DNA from: Sphingomonas sp. Leaf10
Lineage (GTDB): Bacteria > Pseudomonadota > Alphaproteobacteria > Sphingomonadales > Sphingomonadaceae
Length of the DNA stretch: 60,664 nucleotides
Assembly: GCF_001421245.1 (NCBI RefSeq)
Contig: NZ_LMKE01000001.1
Span: forward strand, 543,523 to 604,186
Direction of reading: 5' to 3'
In this document: in pieces, positions 7,805 through 17,871 of the stretch
Position numbering within the stretch: position 1 is the stretch's first letter
How the letters are laid out: the number at the start of each line of letters is the position of its first letter
Notes under the pieces: model-generated
Seen by the model: only the letters and a program-made list of their open reading frames with translations
What the model was told of the DNA's origin: nothing
The model's database searches: none
Program-made: the position numbers and the translations under genes

Positions 7805-9253
7805 ATGACCGTGAACGTCGATATGGGGACGGACCCGGCGGGCAAGACCGTTCCCCTTGATCTCGAAGAATTGTTGGCGACCCGATTGCTGGTGCAGGGC
7901 AATTCGGGGTCGGGCAAGTCGCACCTGCTCCGCCGCCTGCTCGAACGCAGTGCCGGCCATGTGCAGCAGGTGGTGATCGATCCCGAAGGGGATTTCGTGA
8001 CGCTGGCCGGTGCCCATGGCCATGTCGTGATCGAAGCGGCCGACCATAGCGAGCGAGAGGTCGCCAAGTTCGCGACGCGGGCGCGCGAGCACCGTGCGTC
8101 CGTCGTGCTGAGTCTCGAGGGGCTGGAAGCTGAAGGGCAGATGAAGTGCGCGGCGGCGTTCCTGAACGCGCTGTTCGATGCGCCGCGCGAGCATTGGTAT
8201 CCGGCGCTGGTCGTCGTCGACGAAGCGCAGTTGTTCGCGCCGGCGGGCGGTGGCGAGGTCGTCGAGGAGGTACGGCGTGCGTCGCTGTCGGCGATGACCA
8301 ACCTGATGTGTCGCGGGCGCAAGCGTGGCCTCGCCGGTGTCATCGCGACGCAGCGGCTGGCGAAGCTGGCCAAGAACGTCGCGGCCGAGGCGTCGAACTT
8401 CCTGATGGGGCGGACCTTCCTCGACATCGACATGGCGCGCGCCGCCGACCTGCTGGGCATGGAGCGGCGGCAGGCGGAGGCGATCCGCGATCTGCAGCGC
8501 GGGCATTTCCTGGCGCTGGGGCCGGCGGTGTCGCGGCGGCCCTTGTCGATCAAGATCGGGCCGGTGCAGACCTCTGCGCGCAGCGGCAGCCCCAAGCTGA
8601 CCCCGCTGCCGTCCGCACCGGTGGCGGATATCAAGGGCTTGTTGCTGGCACCGGTCGAGGCGATGTTGCCGCTGGGTCCGCCGATCCGGCACGTCGCGCC
8701 GCCCGAAGCGGTGGAGGCGGCGATTGCCGCACCCCCACGCCCCAGCGCCGCGCCGGACCTGCCCGAACGCTCCGCCAATGAAACTGATACGATCGTCGCC
8801 GACGTGCTGCGCGCGCTGGTTGAGGATGAGGGCGATCAGCCACGGCCGGCCGCAGTGCTGTATCAGGATTTCGACGTGCGCTGTCGCATGGTCGGCCTGC
8901 CGCGTCCGCCGCTAGACCTGCCGGCGTTCACGCGGCGGCTCGCCTGTGCGCGAGCCGGCATCTTCGAGGCGCCGGATGACGAATGGGCGCAGGCGCTGGC
9001 GATCGCCGATGTGCTGCCCGACGATATGCTGGGTGCGTTCATGCTGATCGCGCGGGCAGCGCGCGAGGGGCGGCCATGCCCCAGCGATGCGGACATTGCG
9101 CGGACCTATGGCACCAGTTCGCTCGGCCGGGTGAAGCGAATGCTTGCCTATATCGAGGGGCGCGAGTTGCTGGTGTGCCGGATCGACTTGGCAGGCAAAC
9201 GGTCGATCGCGTTGCCGCATCTGGGGTGGACGACCGAGGCGGCGGAGGCGTAA
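7805..9253 (+). CDS. HerA/DUF87-type ATP-binding protein
   Basis: This 482-residue ATPase has Walker A GNSGSGKS (about residue 34), Walker B ALVVVDEAQ (about 137), and IATQRLAKL, the sensor-like segment typical of HerA/FtsK-fold translocases. The second half is a linker rich in Ala and Pro followed by a winged-helix-like domain (DIARTYGTSSLGRVKRML, about 435). The family handles DNA ends or acts as a hexameric translocase; no NurA-like nuclease is adjacent, so the role here is open. It converges with the aminopeptidase gene at a shared terminator. Confidence 0.78.
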   Translation: MTVNVDMGTDPAGKTVPLDLEELLATRLLVQGNSGSGKSHLLRRLLERSAGHVQQVVIDPEGDFVTLAGAHGHVVIEAADHSEREVAKFATRAREHRASVVLSLEGLEAEGQMKCAAAFLNALFDAPREHWYPALVVVDEAQLFAPAGGGEVVEEVRRASLSAMTNLMCRGRKRGLAGVIATQRLAKLAKNVAAEASNFLMGRTFLDIDMARAADLLGMERRQAEAIRDLQRGHFLALGPAVSRRPLSIKIGPVQTSARSGSPKLTPLPSAPVADIKGLLLAPVEAMLPLGPPIRHVAPPEAVEAAIAAPPRPSAAPDLPERSANETDTIVADVLRALVEDEGDQPRPAAVLYQDFDVRCRMVGLPRPPLDLPAFTRRLACARAGIFEAPDDEWAQALAIADVLPDDMLGAFMLIARAAREGRPCPSDADIARTYGTSSLGRVKRMLAYIEGRELLVCRIDLAGKRSIALPHLGWTTEAAEA

Positions 9254-9279
9254 ATCCTCCCCGTACGGGGGAGGATTTA
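9251..9279. terminator. Bidirectional hairpin containing both stop codons
   Basis: TAAATCCTCCCC pairs perfectly with GGGGAGGATTTA across a five-base loop. The left arm begins with the ATPase stop TAA and the right arm ends with the aminopeptidase stop read on the other strand, so one symmetric hairpin ends both convergent genes. Confidence 0.75.
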
Positions 9280-10659
9280 GGGGCGGGCGTAGCGGTCCTT
9301 CAGCAATCGCCACGTCGCGCGCAGGCCATAGGCCTCGCCGCCTTTCGCGCGGCCGGGTTTGGCGCTGGCGCGCCATGCGAAGGTGTCGAGATGGACCCAT
9401 GCCGTGCACGGCGTGACGAAGCGACGCAGGAACAGCGCGGCGGTGACCGCGCCGGCCATGCCGCCGTCGGGCGCGTTGACCATGTCGGCGATGTCGGACT
9501 TCAGCATGTCGTCATAGCCGTCCCATAGCGGCATCCGCCACAACGCGTCGTCCTCCGCCGTGCCGGCCGCCAAGAGGTCGGTGGCAAGCGCTTCGTCGTT
9601 GGTGAAGGTCGCGGGCAGATCGGGGCCGAGCGCCACCCGCGCAGCACCGGTCAGCGTCGCGAAGTCGATCAGCAGGTCGGGCTGGTCCTCGCACGCCTTG
9701 GTCAAGGCATCGCCGAGTACGAGCCGCCCTTCCGCATCGGTGTTGGTGTTCTCGACCGACAGCCCCTTGCGCGTGGCGAGCACGTCGCCGGGGCGGAAGC
9801 TGTCGGCGGACACGCTGTTCTCGACCGCCGGGATCAGCAAGTGAAGCCGGACCGGGAGGTGCGTTTCCATTACCAGCCCGGCCAGCGCCAGCGCGTGCGC
9901 GGCCCCACCCATATCCTTCTTCATCAGGCGCATGCCCGCCGAAGGCTTGATATCCAGCCCGCCGCTGTCGAAGCATACGCCCTTGCCAACCAGCGCGACG
10001 CGCGGATGGGCAGGATTGCCCCAGACGAGTTCGATCAGCCGCGGCTCGCGGCCCTTGGCCGCAGCTTTCCCGACCGCATGGATCATCGGATAACCGGTTT
10101 CAAGATCGCGGCCCGTCGTGACGGTAACGGTCGCACCATAGGCGTCGCCCAACGTGCGGACGGTCGTGGCGAGTTCAGCGGGGCCAAGGTCGGCGGCAGC
10201 GGTGTTGACCAGATCACGGACGCGCGCAGTCGCGGCGGCCTGTCGCAGCGCTTCGTCGATCCGGGCGGGTTCGTTAGACAGGAGAATGCGTGGGGCGTCG
10301 TCCTCGCCCTTGCGATAGCGGGTGAAGCGATATTGCGCGGTCGCCCAGCCCAGCTTGGCCGCCCCGGGCGTGCCGGTCGCGAGGCGATAGGCACCGGCAG
10401 GAAGGAGCGGGGGCAGGTGTGCAAGATCCCAGGTCGAAAGCCGGGCAGGGTCGGTGACGACGGTCGCGACCGACCAGTCATCGGTCTGCTCGCCGGGCAA
10501 CGTCGCGGTCTTGCCGGCCTTGGCGGTCAGGCGCTGCGCCGTTGCCGCAGCGCGCACGCGCGGCGGGTGTGCTGCGAGCCATGCGTCGAGTGCGGCGGCG
10601 GGGATCAGGTGGATGGTGCGGGCGGCCTGCCCCCGGTCGGCGACGATCGTCGGTGTCAT
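9277..10659 (-). CDS. M17 leucyl aminopeptidase family protein
   Basis: This 460-residue M17 peptidase hydrolyses N-terminal residues from peptides with two metal ions. The catalytic domain shows VGKGVCFDSGGLDIKP (lysine and aspartate ligands, about residue 240), MKKDMGGAAH, and the second signature NTDAEGRLVLGDAL (about 318). Length fits PepB-like enzymes, with a variable N-terminal domain. Start is ATG at 10657-10659; an in-frame start at 10695 is possible. Confidence 0.92.
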   Translation of the reverse strand: MTPTIVADRGQAARTIHLIPAAALDAWLAAHPPRVRAAATAQRLTAKAGKTATLPGEQTDDWSVATVVTDPARLSTWDLAHLPPLLPAGAYRLATGTPGAAKLGWATAQYRFTRYRKGEDDAPRILLSNEPARIDEALRQAAATARVRDLVNTAAADLGPAELATTVRTLGDAYGATVTVTTGRDLETGYPMIHAVGKAAAKGREPRLIELVWGNPAHPRVALVGKGVCFDSGGLDIKPSAGMRLMKKDMGGAAHALALAGLVMETHLPVRLHLLIPAVENSVSADSFRPGDVLATRKGLSVENTNTDAEGRLVLGDALTKACEDQPDLLIDFATLTGAARVALGPDLPATFTNDEALATDLLAAGTAEDDALWRMPLWDGYDDMLKSDIADMVNAPDGGMAGAVTAALFLRRFVTPCTAWVHLDTFAWRASAKPGRAKGGEAYGLRATWRLLKDRYARP

Positions 10660-10698
10660 GCCGATGATGTAAGGCGACGTAACCGGATAGCGCAACCC

Positions 10699-10832
10699 AA
10701 TCCTCCCCGGGAACGGGGAGGGGGACCGCCGCGAAGCGGGGGTGGAGGGGGATTGCCGGCAGCGGACCGCTTCGGGAAGCCCCCCTCAACCATGCTGCGC
10801 ATGATCCCCCTCCCCCGGGGAGCCGGGACGAT
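10699..10832. repeat. Pair of C/G-rich palindromes (REP-like)
   Basis: Between the aminopeptidase and rimO lie CCTCCCCG-ggaa-CGGGGAGG (10701-10720) and CTCCCCCGGGGAG (10810-10822), in opposed order around about 90 bases of further G- and C-runs. This resembles the paired palindromes (REPIN-like) of intergenic regions. It could also terminate rimO transcription. Confidence 0.5.
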
Positions 10833-10833
10833 C

Positions 10834-12165
10834 TTAGCTCAGCGGGACGCCGTAGAGGTCGTGTTCGTCAGCGTCCTCGACCTCGACCTTCACGATATCG
10901 CCCTGCGCCAGATGCCCGGCGTCGCGCAGGAATACCTCACCGTCGATGCCCGGCGCGTCGGCGGTGCTGCGGCCGGTCGCACCGCCTTCCTCGCCGACCT
11001 CGTCGATGATGACGTCGATCGTGCGGCCGATCTTCGCGGCGAGCTTCGCGGCGGAGATGGCGGCGGTCTTTTCCATGATCCGGGCGTAGCGTTCTTCCTT
11101 GACCGCCTCCGGCACCGGATCGGGTAGCGCGTTGGCGGCGGCGCCCTCGACGGGTTCGAAGCGGAACGCGCCGACCCGGTCAAGCTGCGCTTCGTCGAGC
11201 CAGTCGAGCAGATATTGGAAATCGGCCTCGGTCTCACCGGGGAAGCCGACGACGAACGAAGAGCGGATCGCGATATCCGGGCAGATTTCGCGCCAACCGC
11301 GCAGGCGTTCGAGCACCTTCGCATCGTTGGCCGGCCGCTTCATCGCCTTCAAAACATTGGGCGATGCGTGCTGGAACGGAATGTCGAGATAGGGGAGCAC
11401 CAGCCCTTCGGCCATCAGCGGGATGACGCTGTCGACATGGGGGTAGGGATAGACATAGTGCAGCCGTACCCACGGCGCGATCTGTCCCAGTTCGCGGGAG
11501 AGATCGGTCATGTGCGGCACGACCTCGCGACCCTTCCAAGCGCGCGGTTCGCGGCGGATATCGATGCCGTAGGCGGAGGTGTCCTGGCTGATGACCAGCA
11601 ATTCCTTCGTGCCGGCAGCGACCAGCTTTTCCGCCTCGCGCAGGATCGCGTCGGGACGACGGCTGACGAGGTCGCCGCGGATCGAAGGGATGATGCAGAA
11701 GGAGCAGCGGTGGTTGCACCCCTCCGAAATCTTCAGATAGCTGTAGTGGCGCGGCGTCAGCTTCAACCCGCTTTCGGGGACCAGATCGACGAAGGGCGAG
11801 GGGATCGGCGGTGCGGCTTCGTGCACGGCCTCGACGACCTGTTCGTACTGGTGCGCGCCAGTGACGGCCAGCACCTGCGGAAAGCGGGCGCGGATCGTTT
11901 CCGCTTCCTGTCCCATGCAACCGGTCACGATGACGCGACCGTTTTCGGCAATCGCCTCACCGATCGCTTCGAGCGACTCTTCCTTAGCGGAATCGAGGAA
12001 GCCGCAGGTATTGACCAGCACGACATCGGCCCCGGCATAGTCGGGCGACATCTGATAGCCGTCGCTGCGCAGCTTCGTCAGGATGCGTTCGCTGTCGACC
12101 AGGTTCTTGGGACAGCCGAGCGAAACCATCCCGACACGGGGGGGCGAAGGAAGACGAGTTGCCAT
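10834..12165 (-). CDS. rimO: Ribosomal protein S12 methylthiotransferase RimO
   Basis: The 443-residue radical-SAM enzyme methylthiolates an aspartate of ribosomal protein S12. Domains in order: UPF0004 N-terminal domain with GCPKN, NTCGF and VTGCMGQ cysteines (about residues 17-85), the radical SAM motif [12 protein letters not shown] (about 150), and a C-terminal TRAM-like domain. [18 protein letters not shown] and length distinguish RimO from MiaB. The N-terminus [18 protein letters not shown] fits the family. Confidence 0.95.
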   Translation of the reverse strand: MATRLPSPPRVGMVSLGCPKNLVDSERILTKLRSDGYQMSPDYAGADVVLVNTCGFLDSAKEESLEAIGEAIAENGRVIVTGCMGQEAETIRARFPQVLAVTGAHQYEQVVEAVHEAAPPIPSPFVDLVPESGLKLTPRHYSYLKISEGCNHRCSFCIIPSIRGDLVSRRPDAILREAEKLVAAGTKELLVISQDTSAYGIDIRREPRAWKGREVVPHMTDLSRELGQIAPWVRLHYVYPYPHVDSVIPLMAEGLVLPYLDIPFQHASPNVLKAMKRPANDAKVLERLRGWREICPDIAIRSSFVVGFPGETEADFQYLLDWLDEAQLDRVGAFRFEPVEGAAANALPDPVPEAVKEERYARIMEKTAAISAAKLAAKIGRTIDVIIDEVGEEGGATGRSTADAPGIDGEVFLRDAGHLAQGDIVKVEVEDADEHDLYGVPLS

Positions 12166-12216
12166 GATCGCCGGGTCACATAGCGATTTCGGCGAAAAAT
12201 GATAGGGGCGGCGATC

Positions 12217-12561
12217 CTATTGCCGGAACAGGAAGAACGCACCACCGGCGATCAGCGCAAAGCCGATCATGTGATTGACCGTGATCTTCTGCCCCAGATA
12301 GGCGACCGAAAAGATCGCGAAGATGGTCAGAGTGATGACCTCCTGCATCCCCTTCAGCTGCGCCGCCGAGTAGACCTGCGACCCGATCCGGTTGGCGGGC
12401 ACCGCGAGGCAATATTCGAAAAAGGCGATGCCCCAGCTGACGACGATCACGAAGAACAGGGGCGCACCCTTGTGCTTCAGATGGCCGTACCAGGCGAAGG
12501 TCATGAAGATGTTGGAGGCGATCAGCAGGACGATCGGCCAGATACGCGCAGCGTCGGGCAT
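12217..12561 (-). CDS. DMT family protein (DUF486)
   Basis: The 114-residue integral membrane protein has four hydrophobic helices and the DUF486 motifs NIFMTFAWYGHLK near the start and SWGIAFFEYCLAVPANRIG in the middle; it ends in GGAFFLFRQ. It is a small drug/metabolite-transporter relative of unknown substrate. ATG 12559-12561 overlaps the preceding channel gene stop by one base, so the two are co-transcribed. Confidence 0.88.
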   Translation of the reverse strand: MPDAARIWPIVLLIASNIFMTFAWYGHLKHKGAPLFFVIVVSWGIAFFEYCLAVPANRIGSQVYSAAQLKGMQEVITLTIFAIFSVAYLGQKITVNHMIGFALIAGGAFFLFRQ

Positions 12562-13571
12562 TATCGGGTCACCACTTCGACGATCATGTCGCCAGGTTGG
12601 AGGTTGCGTGCTTCTGGGCTGTCGAACGTGATCTTGCCGCCTTGTCGGTATATTCGCAGGCCGAGGCCGGTGGTGATCGCAGACAGGGGCTGGCCGACCT
12701 CGTGCGGCGCTACCGGTCGTTCGGACAGCGCGACCGCGCCGTCGATCGACGCCAGATCGAGCATATAGTCGGCGATATGCGGTCCCCGGCACGATCCGGC
12801 GAGCAGCAGTCCGGCGAAGCTGACCGGATTGATGACCGTCGTCGCACCGGCGGCACGCGCTGGAAACTCGTTATCCTCGGCCTTCACGATCACGCTGATC
12901 GTCAGGTCGGGGGCGAGATGACGGGCCGTCAGCGTCACCAGCACCGACGTGTCGTCGCGACCGGTGGCGACGATCAGCGCGCGGGCGCGGACGATGCAGA
13001 CGTCGTTCAGCGTCGCATCGCGGGTGGCATCGGCCAGCAGAACGATGCAGCCCAGTTTTTGCGCGCGATCGAGATGCGCCTGGACCGTATCGATCACGAC
13101 GATCCGCCGCGGGTCTTCCCCGCGCGCGATCAGTTCGTCGACCGCTTCGGAGCCGGTCTTGCCGAACCCTGCCACGACGATGTGACCGGTCAGCTTGTCT
13201 TGCAACAGCGCCATGCGCCAACGCTCCCAACTGCGCCGAAGGACGAATTGATAGGTCGTGCCGATGAACAGCAGCACGACGAACACCCGGATCGGCGTAA
13301 CGATCAACGCATCGAATAGTCGCGCGCGTTCGGTGACCGGTGCGATGTCGCCATAGCCGGTCGTCGTGATCGAGATCATGGTGAAATAGATCACATCGGC
13401 GAAGCTGACGCGCCCGTCATAATTGTCGCGCAGCCCTTCGCGATCGAACCAGTGCACCGCGACCGCGATACCGACCAGCGTCAGTACCGCGACCACGCGC
13501 CACAGGATCGAGGCCCAGACCGGCAGCGGCGACGATTGCCGCAGGATCGCGCGGCGGGAGGGTGGCGTCAC
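12561..13571 (-). CDS. Potassium channel with RCK (TrkA-N/C) domains
   Basis: The 336-residue protein has two membrane helices (about 18-40 and 88-110) bracketing the selectivity filter TTTGYGD (about residue 72). A cytoplasmic TrkA-N Rossmann domain follows (HIVVAGFGKTGSEA, about 130), then a TrkA-C domain at the C-terminus. This is the MthK/Kch architecture of a ligand-gated K+ channel. The GTG start overlaps the upstream stop (GTGA), linking it to the M23 protein gene. Confidence 0.9.
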   Translation of the reverse strand: MTPPSRRAILRQSSPLPVWASILWRVVAVLTLVGIAVAVHWFDREGLRDNYDGRVSFADVIYFTMISITTTGYGDIAPVTERARLFDALIVTPIRVFVVLLFIGTTYQFVLRRSWERWRMALLQDKLTGHIVVAGFGKTGSEAVDELIARGEDPRRIVVIDTVQAHLDRAQKLGCIVLLADATRDATLNDVCIVRARALIVATGRDDTSVLVTLTARHLAPDLTISVIVKAEDNEFPARAAGATTVINPVSFAGLLLAGSCRGPHIADYMLDLASIDGAVALSERPVAPHEVGQPLSAITTGLGLRIYRQGGKITFDSPEARNLQPGDMIVEVVTR

Positions 13572-14644
13572 TGACGCGGCAGTCGCGACAGCGGATCGAC
13601 CGGGGTCCGCCCCGAACGGATCTCGAAATGGACCGCCGGCCGTTCCGCATAGCCGGTGTCGCCCGACAGCGCGATTTTCTGCCCCTTCTTGACCGCCTGC
13701 CCCCGCTGGACCAGCAACTGGCTGGCATGGCCGTAGACGGTGGTGAGGCCGCTGCCGTGGCGGATGATGACCACCCCGCCCAGACCTGGAACGCCGGTGC
13801 CGACATAGGCGACGGTCCCGGCGGCGGCAGCAGCGATCGGCGTGTCGATCGGTACCGCGATCTTGATGCCGTTATTGCGTTCGCCGCTGTCCCCCGCGCC
13901 GAAGCGTTTGAACACGCGGCCGTCGACCGGCCAGATCAGCGTGCCGGGGCTGGTGCTGGGCGGTGCGACCGCTGCGGTCGATGGCAGCACACGGCGCGGC
14001 GAGGTGACGGCGGGGGCGGGGCGGGCGTTCGGTTCGATCGCCGGTTCGCCGCCCGTTAGAATGTCGTCGATATCTAGCTGGAACGCGGCGGCCCGTTCGG
14101 CGGCCGAGCGTGGCGTTGCATCGCCGGGGATCAAGATGCGCTGTCCGGCGCGCAGGATGAACGGCTCGGTCAGTGCATTGGCGGTGGCGATGCGCGACCA
14201 GTCGACGCCATAGGCGCGGGCAATGGCGATGCCGCTCTCCCCCCTCCCAACCATGTGATAGCGACCGCCCGGAATGGTCAGCCGTTGGCCGGCGCGGATC
14301 ATGAAGGGCGGCGGCAGGTTGTTGGCGCGTGCGATCGCTTCGGTCCCGGCACCGGTCGTGTTGGCGATGCCCCGCAGCGTATCTCCGGAGCGGACGATGT
14401 AGCTGCTTGGCGCGATGCTCCGCGCGTTCGGTACGACCCGTTTGGCTTCCCATGCCGGCGGTGGCGAGGGCAGGGCCGTGACGCCTTCGCCCTGTGGTTC
14501 GGTCGCGGCCGGGGTATCCGGGGCGACGGTCGGGGCCGGCTCGACGGTCGGTTGCGACGCGACGCGGCTTTGGTTGGACGGGATACAGCCGCTTGCTCCG
14601 ATCACCAGCACCGCCGCGCCTATGCCCCGTTTCGCGAACCGCAT
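13568..14644 (-). CDS. LysM-M23 peptidoglycan lipoprotein (NlpD-like)
   Basis: The 358-residue envelope protein starts with a lipoprotein-like signal (VLVIGASGC, Cys at about residue 20). Two LysM domains follow (YIVRSGDTLRGIANTTGAG at about 82; YHMVGRGESGIAIARAYGV at about 128), then a C-terminal M23/LytM domain (about 230-358). The M23 domain keeps HFEIR, while the first ligand region reads RNNGIKIAV rather than the Zn-binding HxGxD, so it is probably a non-catalytic amidase activator like NlpD. Start ATG 14642-14644 is chosen; an in-frame start at 14668 is also possible. Confidence 0.87.
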   Translation of the reverse strand: MRFAKRGIGAAVLVIGASGCIPSNQSRVASQPTVEPAPTVAPDTPAATEPQGEGVTALPSPPPAWEAKRVVPNARSIAPSSYIVRSGDTLRGIANTTGAGTEAIARANNLPPPFMIRAGQRLTIPGGRYHMVGRGESGIAIARAYGVDWSRIATANALTEPFILRAGQRILIPGDATPRSAAERAAAFQLDIDDILTGGEPAIEPNARPAPAVTSPRRVLPSTAAVAPPSTSPGTLIWPVDGRVFKRFGAGDSGERNNGIKIAVPIDTPIAAAAAGTVAYVGTGVPGLGGVVIIRHGSGLTTVYGHASQLLVQRGQAVKKGQKIALSGDTGYAERPAVHFEIRSGRTPVDPLSRLPRQ

Positions 14645-14664
14645 CGCCGCCCCCCGTTCGTCGC

Positions 14665-15942
14665 TCAACCCGCCGGGGTCAGCACATCCTGTCCGATATA
14701 GCGGCGTAGCACTTCGGGCACGACGACCGAGCCATCCGCCTGCTGATAGTTCTCCAGCACCGCGACCAATGTGCGACCGACCGCTAGACCCGATCCATTG
14801 AGAGTATGGACGAACCGTGTCGCCTTCTCTCCCTCGGGCCGGTAGCGGGCGTTCATCCGCCGCGCCTGGAAATCGGTGCAGGTCGAACAGCTCGAAATCT
14901 CACGGTAGCGACCCTGCCCCGGCAGCCAGACTTCGAGGTCGTAGGTTCGCGCCGCCGAGAAGCCCATGTCGCCGGTGCACAGCTTCATCCGGCGGAACGG
15001 CAGGACGAGCCGGTTGAGAATATCCTCCGCCGCCTGCGTCATCCGCTCATGCTCGGCGTCGGACTGGTCGGGGGTGGTGATCGACACCATCTCCGCCTTC
15101 TCGAACTGGTGCTGGCGGATGAAGCCGCGCGTGTCGCGCCCGGCGGCACCTGCTTCCGACCGGAAGCACATGGTGAGCGCGGTGAAGCGCAGCGGCAATT
15201 CGCGCTCGGCGAGGATCTGTCCGGCGACGATATTGGTCAGCGAAACCTCGGCGGTCGGGATCAACCAGCGATCGTCGGTCGTGCGGAACAGGTCCTCGGC
15301 GAATTTCGGCAACTGCCCAGTGCCGAATAGGGCGTCACTGCGCACCAACACCGGCGGCACGACCTCTTCATAGCCATGGATGCCGGTCAGCGTGTCGAGC
15401 ATGAACTGGCCGAGCGCGCGGTGCAGCTTGGCGGCGGCCCCGCGCACCAGCGTGAAGCGCGCACCCGACAGCTTGGCCCCGGTTTCGAAATCAAGACCGA
15501 TGGCCGGGCCGATCGCATCATGTTCGGCCGGCGTGAAGGCGAAGGCAGTCGGGTCTCCGACGGTCTTCTCGACGACATTGTCGTCTTCGTCCGCACCCTG
15601 CGGCACGTCGGCGAGGGGCAGATTGGGGATCGCGGAGAGGGTGACGTTCAACTCTTCGCCGAGCGTCGCTTCCTCCGCCTCGATCGCTGGCATCCGTTCC
15701 TTCAGCGTGGCGACTTCGGCCATCAGCGCAGCGGCGGTGGCTTCGTCGCGGCTGGCCTTGGCCGCGCCGATCGCCTTGGACGCTTCGTTGCGACGGGCCT
15801 GTGCGACCTGCACCTCGGTCAGCAGCGCACGGCGGCGTTCGTCGAGATCGGCCAGCGCCGCCGATCGCGGTTCGACGCCCCGGCGGGCAAGGGCGGCATC
15901 GAAGGCGGCGGGATCGTCGCGGATCAGGCGGATATCGTGCAT
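14665..15942 (-). CDS. serS: Seryl-tRNA synthetase
   Basis: The 425-residue class II synthetase charges tRNA-Ser. The N-terminal coiled-coil arm covers about residues 30-105. Class II motifs are visible: motif 2 at [23 protein letters not shown] (about 250-275) and motif 3 at [20 protein letters not shown] (about 385). Start ATG 15940-15942 gives [11 protein letters not shown], the normal SerS N-terminus. It may be the first gene of the leftward run that includes the M23 lipoprotein. Confidence 0.97.
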   Translation of the reverse strand: MHDIRLIRDDPAAFDAALARRGVEPRSAALADLDERRRALLTEVQVAQARRNEASKAIGAAKASRDEATAAALMAEVATLKERMPAIEAEEATLGEELNVTLSAIPNLPLADVPQGADEDDNVVEKTVGDPTAFAFTPAEHDAIGPAIGLDFETGAKLSGARFTLVRGAAAKLHRALGQFMLDTLTGIHGYEEVVPPVLVRSDALFGTGQLPKFAEDLFRTTDDRWLIPTAEVSLTNIVAGQILAERELPLRFTALTMCFRSEAGAAGRDTRGFIRQHQFEKAEMVSITTPDQSDAEHERMTQAAEDILNRLVLPFRRMKLCTGDMGFSAARTYDLEVWLPGQGRYREISSCSTCTDFQARRMNARYRPEGEKATRFVHTLNGSGLAVGRTLVAVLENYQQADGSVVVPEVLRRYIGQDVLTPAG

Positions 15943-16037
15943 GGCCGGGCTATGGCGAGCGATCCGCAGCCATGCAAGCCGCAACCGCCGCCGCTGCCGG
16001 TGCGTTGGGCAGCCAGCGAAACCCGAGGAGAGATGGA

Positions 16038-16490
16038 ATGCGGATACCCCATGACGCCTGCGTACTGGTCGCCGATGGCCGCAAAATGCTGTTCTTTCGC
16101 AACGAGGGCGATGCGAACACGCCCAACCTGATCGTCGAGGATCAGGCGATGCAGGCGAACCCCGCCGACCGCCACCAGAAAACCGATGCCGCCGGTCAGG
16201 CGCAGTCGATCCGTGGCGGCAATTTCGCGCAGGGCGGTGGCAGCATGGACGAGACCGATTATCATCAGCAGGCCGAAGATCGCTTCGCCGCCGAGGCCGC
16301 CGAACTGCTGCGCAAGCGTGCGCTCGCCAATGAGTTCGAGGCACTGATCGTGGTCGCACCACCCAAGACGCTGGGCGAAATGCGCAAACATTATCACAAG
16401 ACGGTCAGCGACCGGTTGACCGGTGAACTCGACAAGGATCTGACCGGCCACCCGGTCGATCAGATCGAAAAGCTGATCTCCGCCGCCTGA
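16038..16490 (+). CDS. Host attachment family protein (baeRF-like)
   Basis: The 150-residue protein resembles the 'host attachment protein' family described from Agrobacterium, related to archaeal-type release-factor (baeRF) domains. Features are the [13 protein letters not shown] start, a middle GGG-rich linker and the closing block [16 protein letters not shown] followed by [20 protein letters not shown] precedes the ATG. Family members may act on stalled ribosomes rather than in attachment; the name is historical. Confidence 0.82.
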   Translation: MRIPHDACVLVADGRKMLFFRNEGDANTPNLIVEDQAMQANPADRHQKTDAAGQAQSIRGGNFAQGGGSMDETDYHQQAEDRFAAEAAELLRKRALANEFEALIVVAPPKTLGEMRKHYHKTVSDRLTGELDKDLTGHPVDQIEKLISAA

Positions 16491-16526
16491 TCGGGCCTCG
16501 GACCGCGCGTCGCCGTGCGCGGTTCG

Positions 16527-17522
16527 TTATTCGGCGTTGGTCGTCTTGCGGGCAAGTCGCTTGCGCACGACCAGCGCCGCTGCGGCACCGCCGAACAGCA
16601 GCAACATCGGCGGGGCCGGCACCGGCGTTGGACCATCGGGTCCTGGCGGCGGCTTGCCGTGCGAACTGCCGTTCGAACTCCAGCCACCATTCGAACTCCA
16701 GCCCTTGCTCGACGAGCCGTTCGAGGAGGACGAGGTCGATGTCGATGTGCTGGTCGATCCCGACGAAGCCGACGAGGTGCTAGTCGAGACATTACCGCTC
16801 GACGACGAAGACGTCGACGAAGAGACGTCGCCGCTGGATGAGGCCGAGGACGACACGTTCCCGCTCGACGACGACGACACGTTGCCGCTCGATGAGGACG
16901 ACACATTGCCGCTGCTGCCGCCGGAGGCGGACGAGGTGCTGCTGGTGCTCGACACGCCGCCCGTGCTGGTCGACGATCCGCCGGACGAGTTCGAGGATGA
17001 AGTCGCGCCGGACGAGGTCGACGAAGACGATCCGCCCGAGCCGCCCGACGAGGTAGAGGTCGACCCGCCGCTGGTGCTCGAGGTCGATGACACGACGATA
17101 CCGCTCGACCCGCCGCCCGAGCCACCGCCGCCGAAGAAGCCTCCGGCAAAGAAGCCGCCGCCGATGCCGCCTCCACCGGTCCCGCCAACCAGCACCGGCC
17201 CGCCGCCAAAGCCACCGCCGCCCATCATCGGCGGCATTTCCACGCCAATGAAGGCCGGGGGCAGCGGAACGGGAGCAGCCTGGCTGGCAACGGTCACCAC
17301 CGTCGGCGGGCAGACCGTCCTGGTCCGCGTGACGACGCGGGTGACGACCCGGCGCGGGGCGGGGCGGGGGGCGGCGCGTTTGGTGATGGCGCGCTTGGTG
17401 ATCGCCCGTTTCGTGATTTCCCGGTTCTGGGCCGATTCGGCGACATGGACCGCGCCGCCGCCGATGACCGCGCCACCGCAGGCACATGCACACAGTTTCG
17501 CCAGGGCCATCTTCACCGACAT
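16527..17522 (-). CDS. Ser/Gly-rich secreted protein with C-terminal sorting signal
   Basis: The 331-residue protein has an N-terminal signal region (about 1-30), a basic repeat RAITKRAITKRA, a Gly/Pro segment, and then about 170 residues composed almost only of Ser, Gly, Thr and Asn with GNVSSSSS-type repeats. The C-terminus PTPVPAPPMLLLFGG, a hydrophobic helix and RKRLARK has the architecture of PEP-CTERM (exosortase-sorted) proteins. Such Ser-rich tails are often glycosylated and surface-exposed. The opposite strand looks like a long acidic ORF only because of the repeat codons. Confidence 0.75.
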   Translation of the reverse strand: MSVKMALAKLCACACGGAVIGGGAVHVAESAQNREITKRAITKRAITKRAAPRPAPRRVVTRVVTRTRTVCPPTVVTVASQAAPVPLPPAFIGVEMPPMMGGGGFGGGPVLVGGTGGGGIGGGFFAGGFFGGGGSGGGSSGIVVSSTSSTSGGSTSTSSGGSGGSSSSTSSGATSSSNSSGGSSTSTGGVSSTSSTSSASGGSSGNVSSSSSGNVSSSSSGNVSSSASSSGDVSSSTSSSSSGNVSTSTSSASSGSTSTSTSTSSSSNGSSSKGWSSNGGWSSNGSSHGKPPPGPDGPTPVPAPPMLLLFGGAAAALVVRKRLARKTTNAE

Positions 17523-17871
17523 GCCGCACCATTCTTCCGTTAGAATCATCAACCACCGCGTCGCCGCGATGCATTGGATCGACTTGCCCCACCAAGGCAA
17601 AACAAAGCGTAAAACTCAACCCGTACCAGGTTCAATTCCCCCCTTTATTTCGTAACCGCAAGACTTGCCAGCGGTCGACGCTGGTTAACGTACCGTAAAG
17701 GGACGTGGGAGGATAAGGGAACCTATCCGGTTAACCCTGTGAACAATCGGCATTTCGTCGGTTGGTCCTGAACGCTTGTGGTGCCGCCCTCCGCCCGATA
17801 TAGGCGCGCGGACAATGAGAGGGGGCACCCTGCCGATTTGGTCAGGGGAAGCTCCGGGGCGGAGATTGGGG
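17523..17871. other. Intergenic region between divergent genes
   Basis: These 349 bases separate the Ser-rich protein gene from dksA and must hold both promoters. An interrupted palindrome GGATAAGGGAACCTATCC lies at about 17711-17728. I see no RNA gene or ORF that I can support. Confidence 0.4.

Noticed and set aside
16537..17655. Long acidic + strand ORF opposite the Ser-rich protein
   Set aside because: Arises from the antisense of Ser/Gly repeat codons; the minus-strand product has signal and sorting regions, this one does not.
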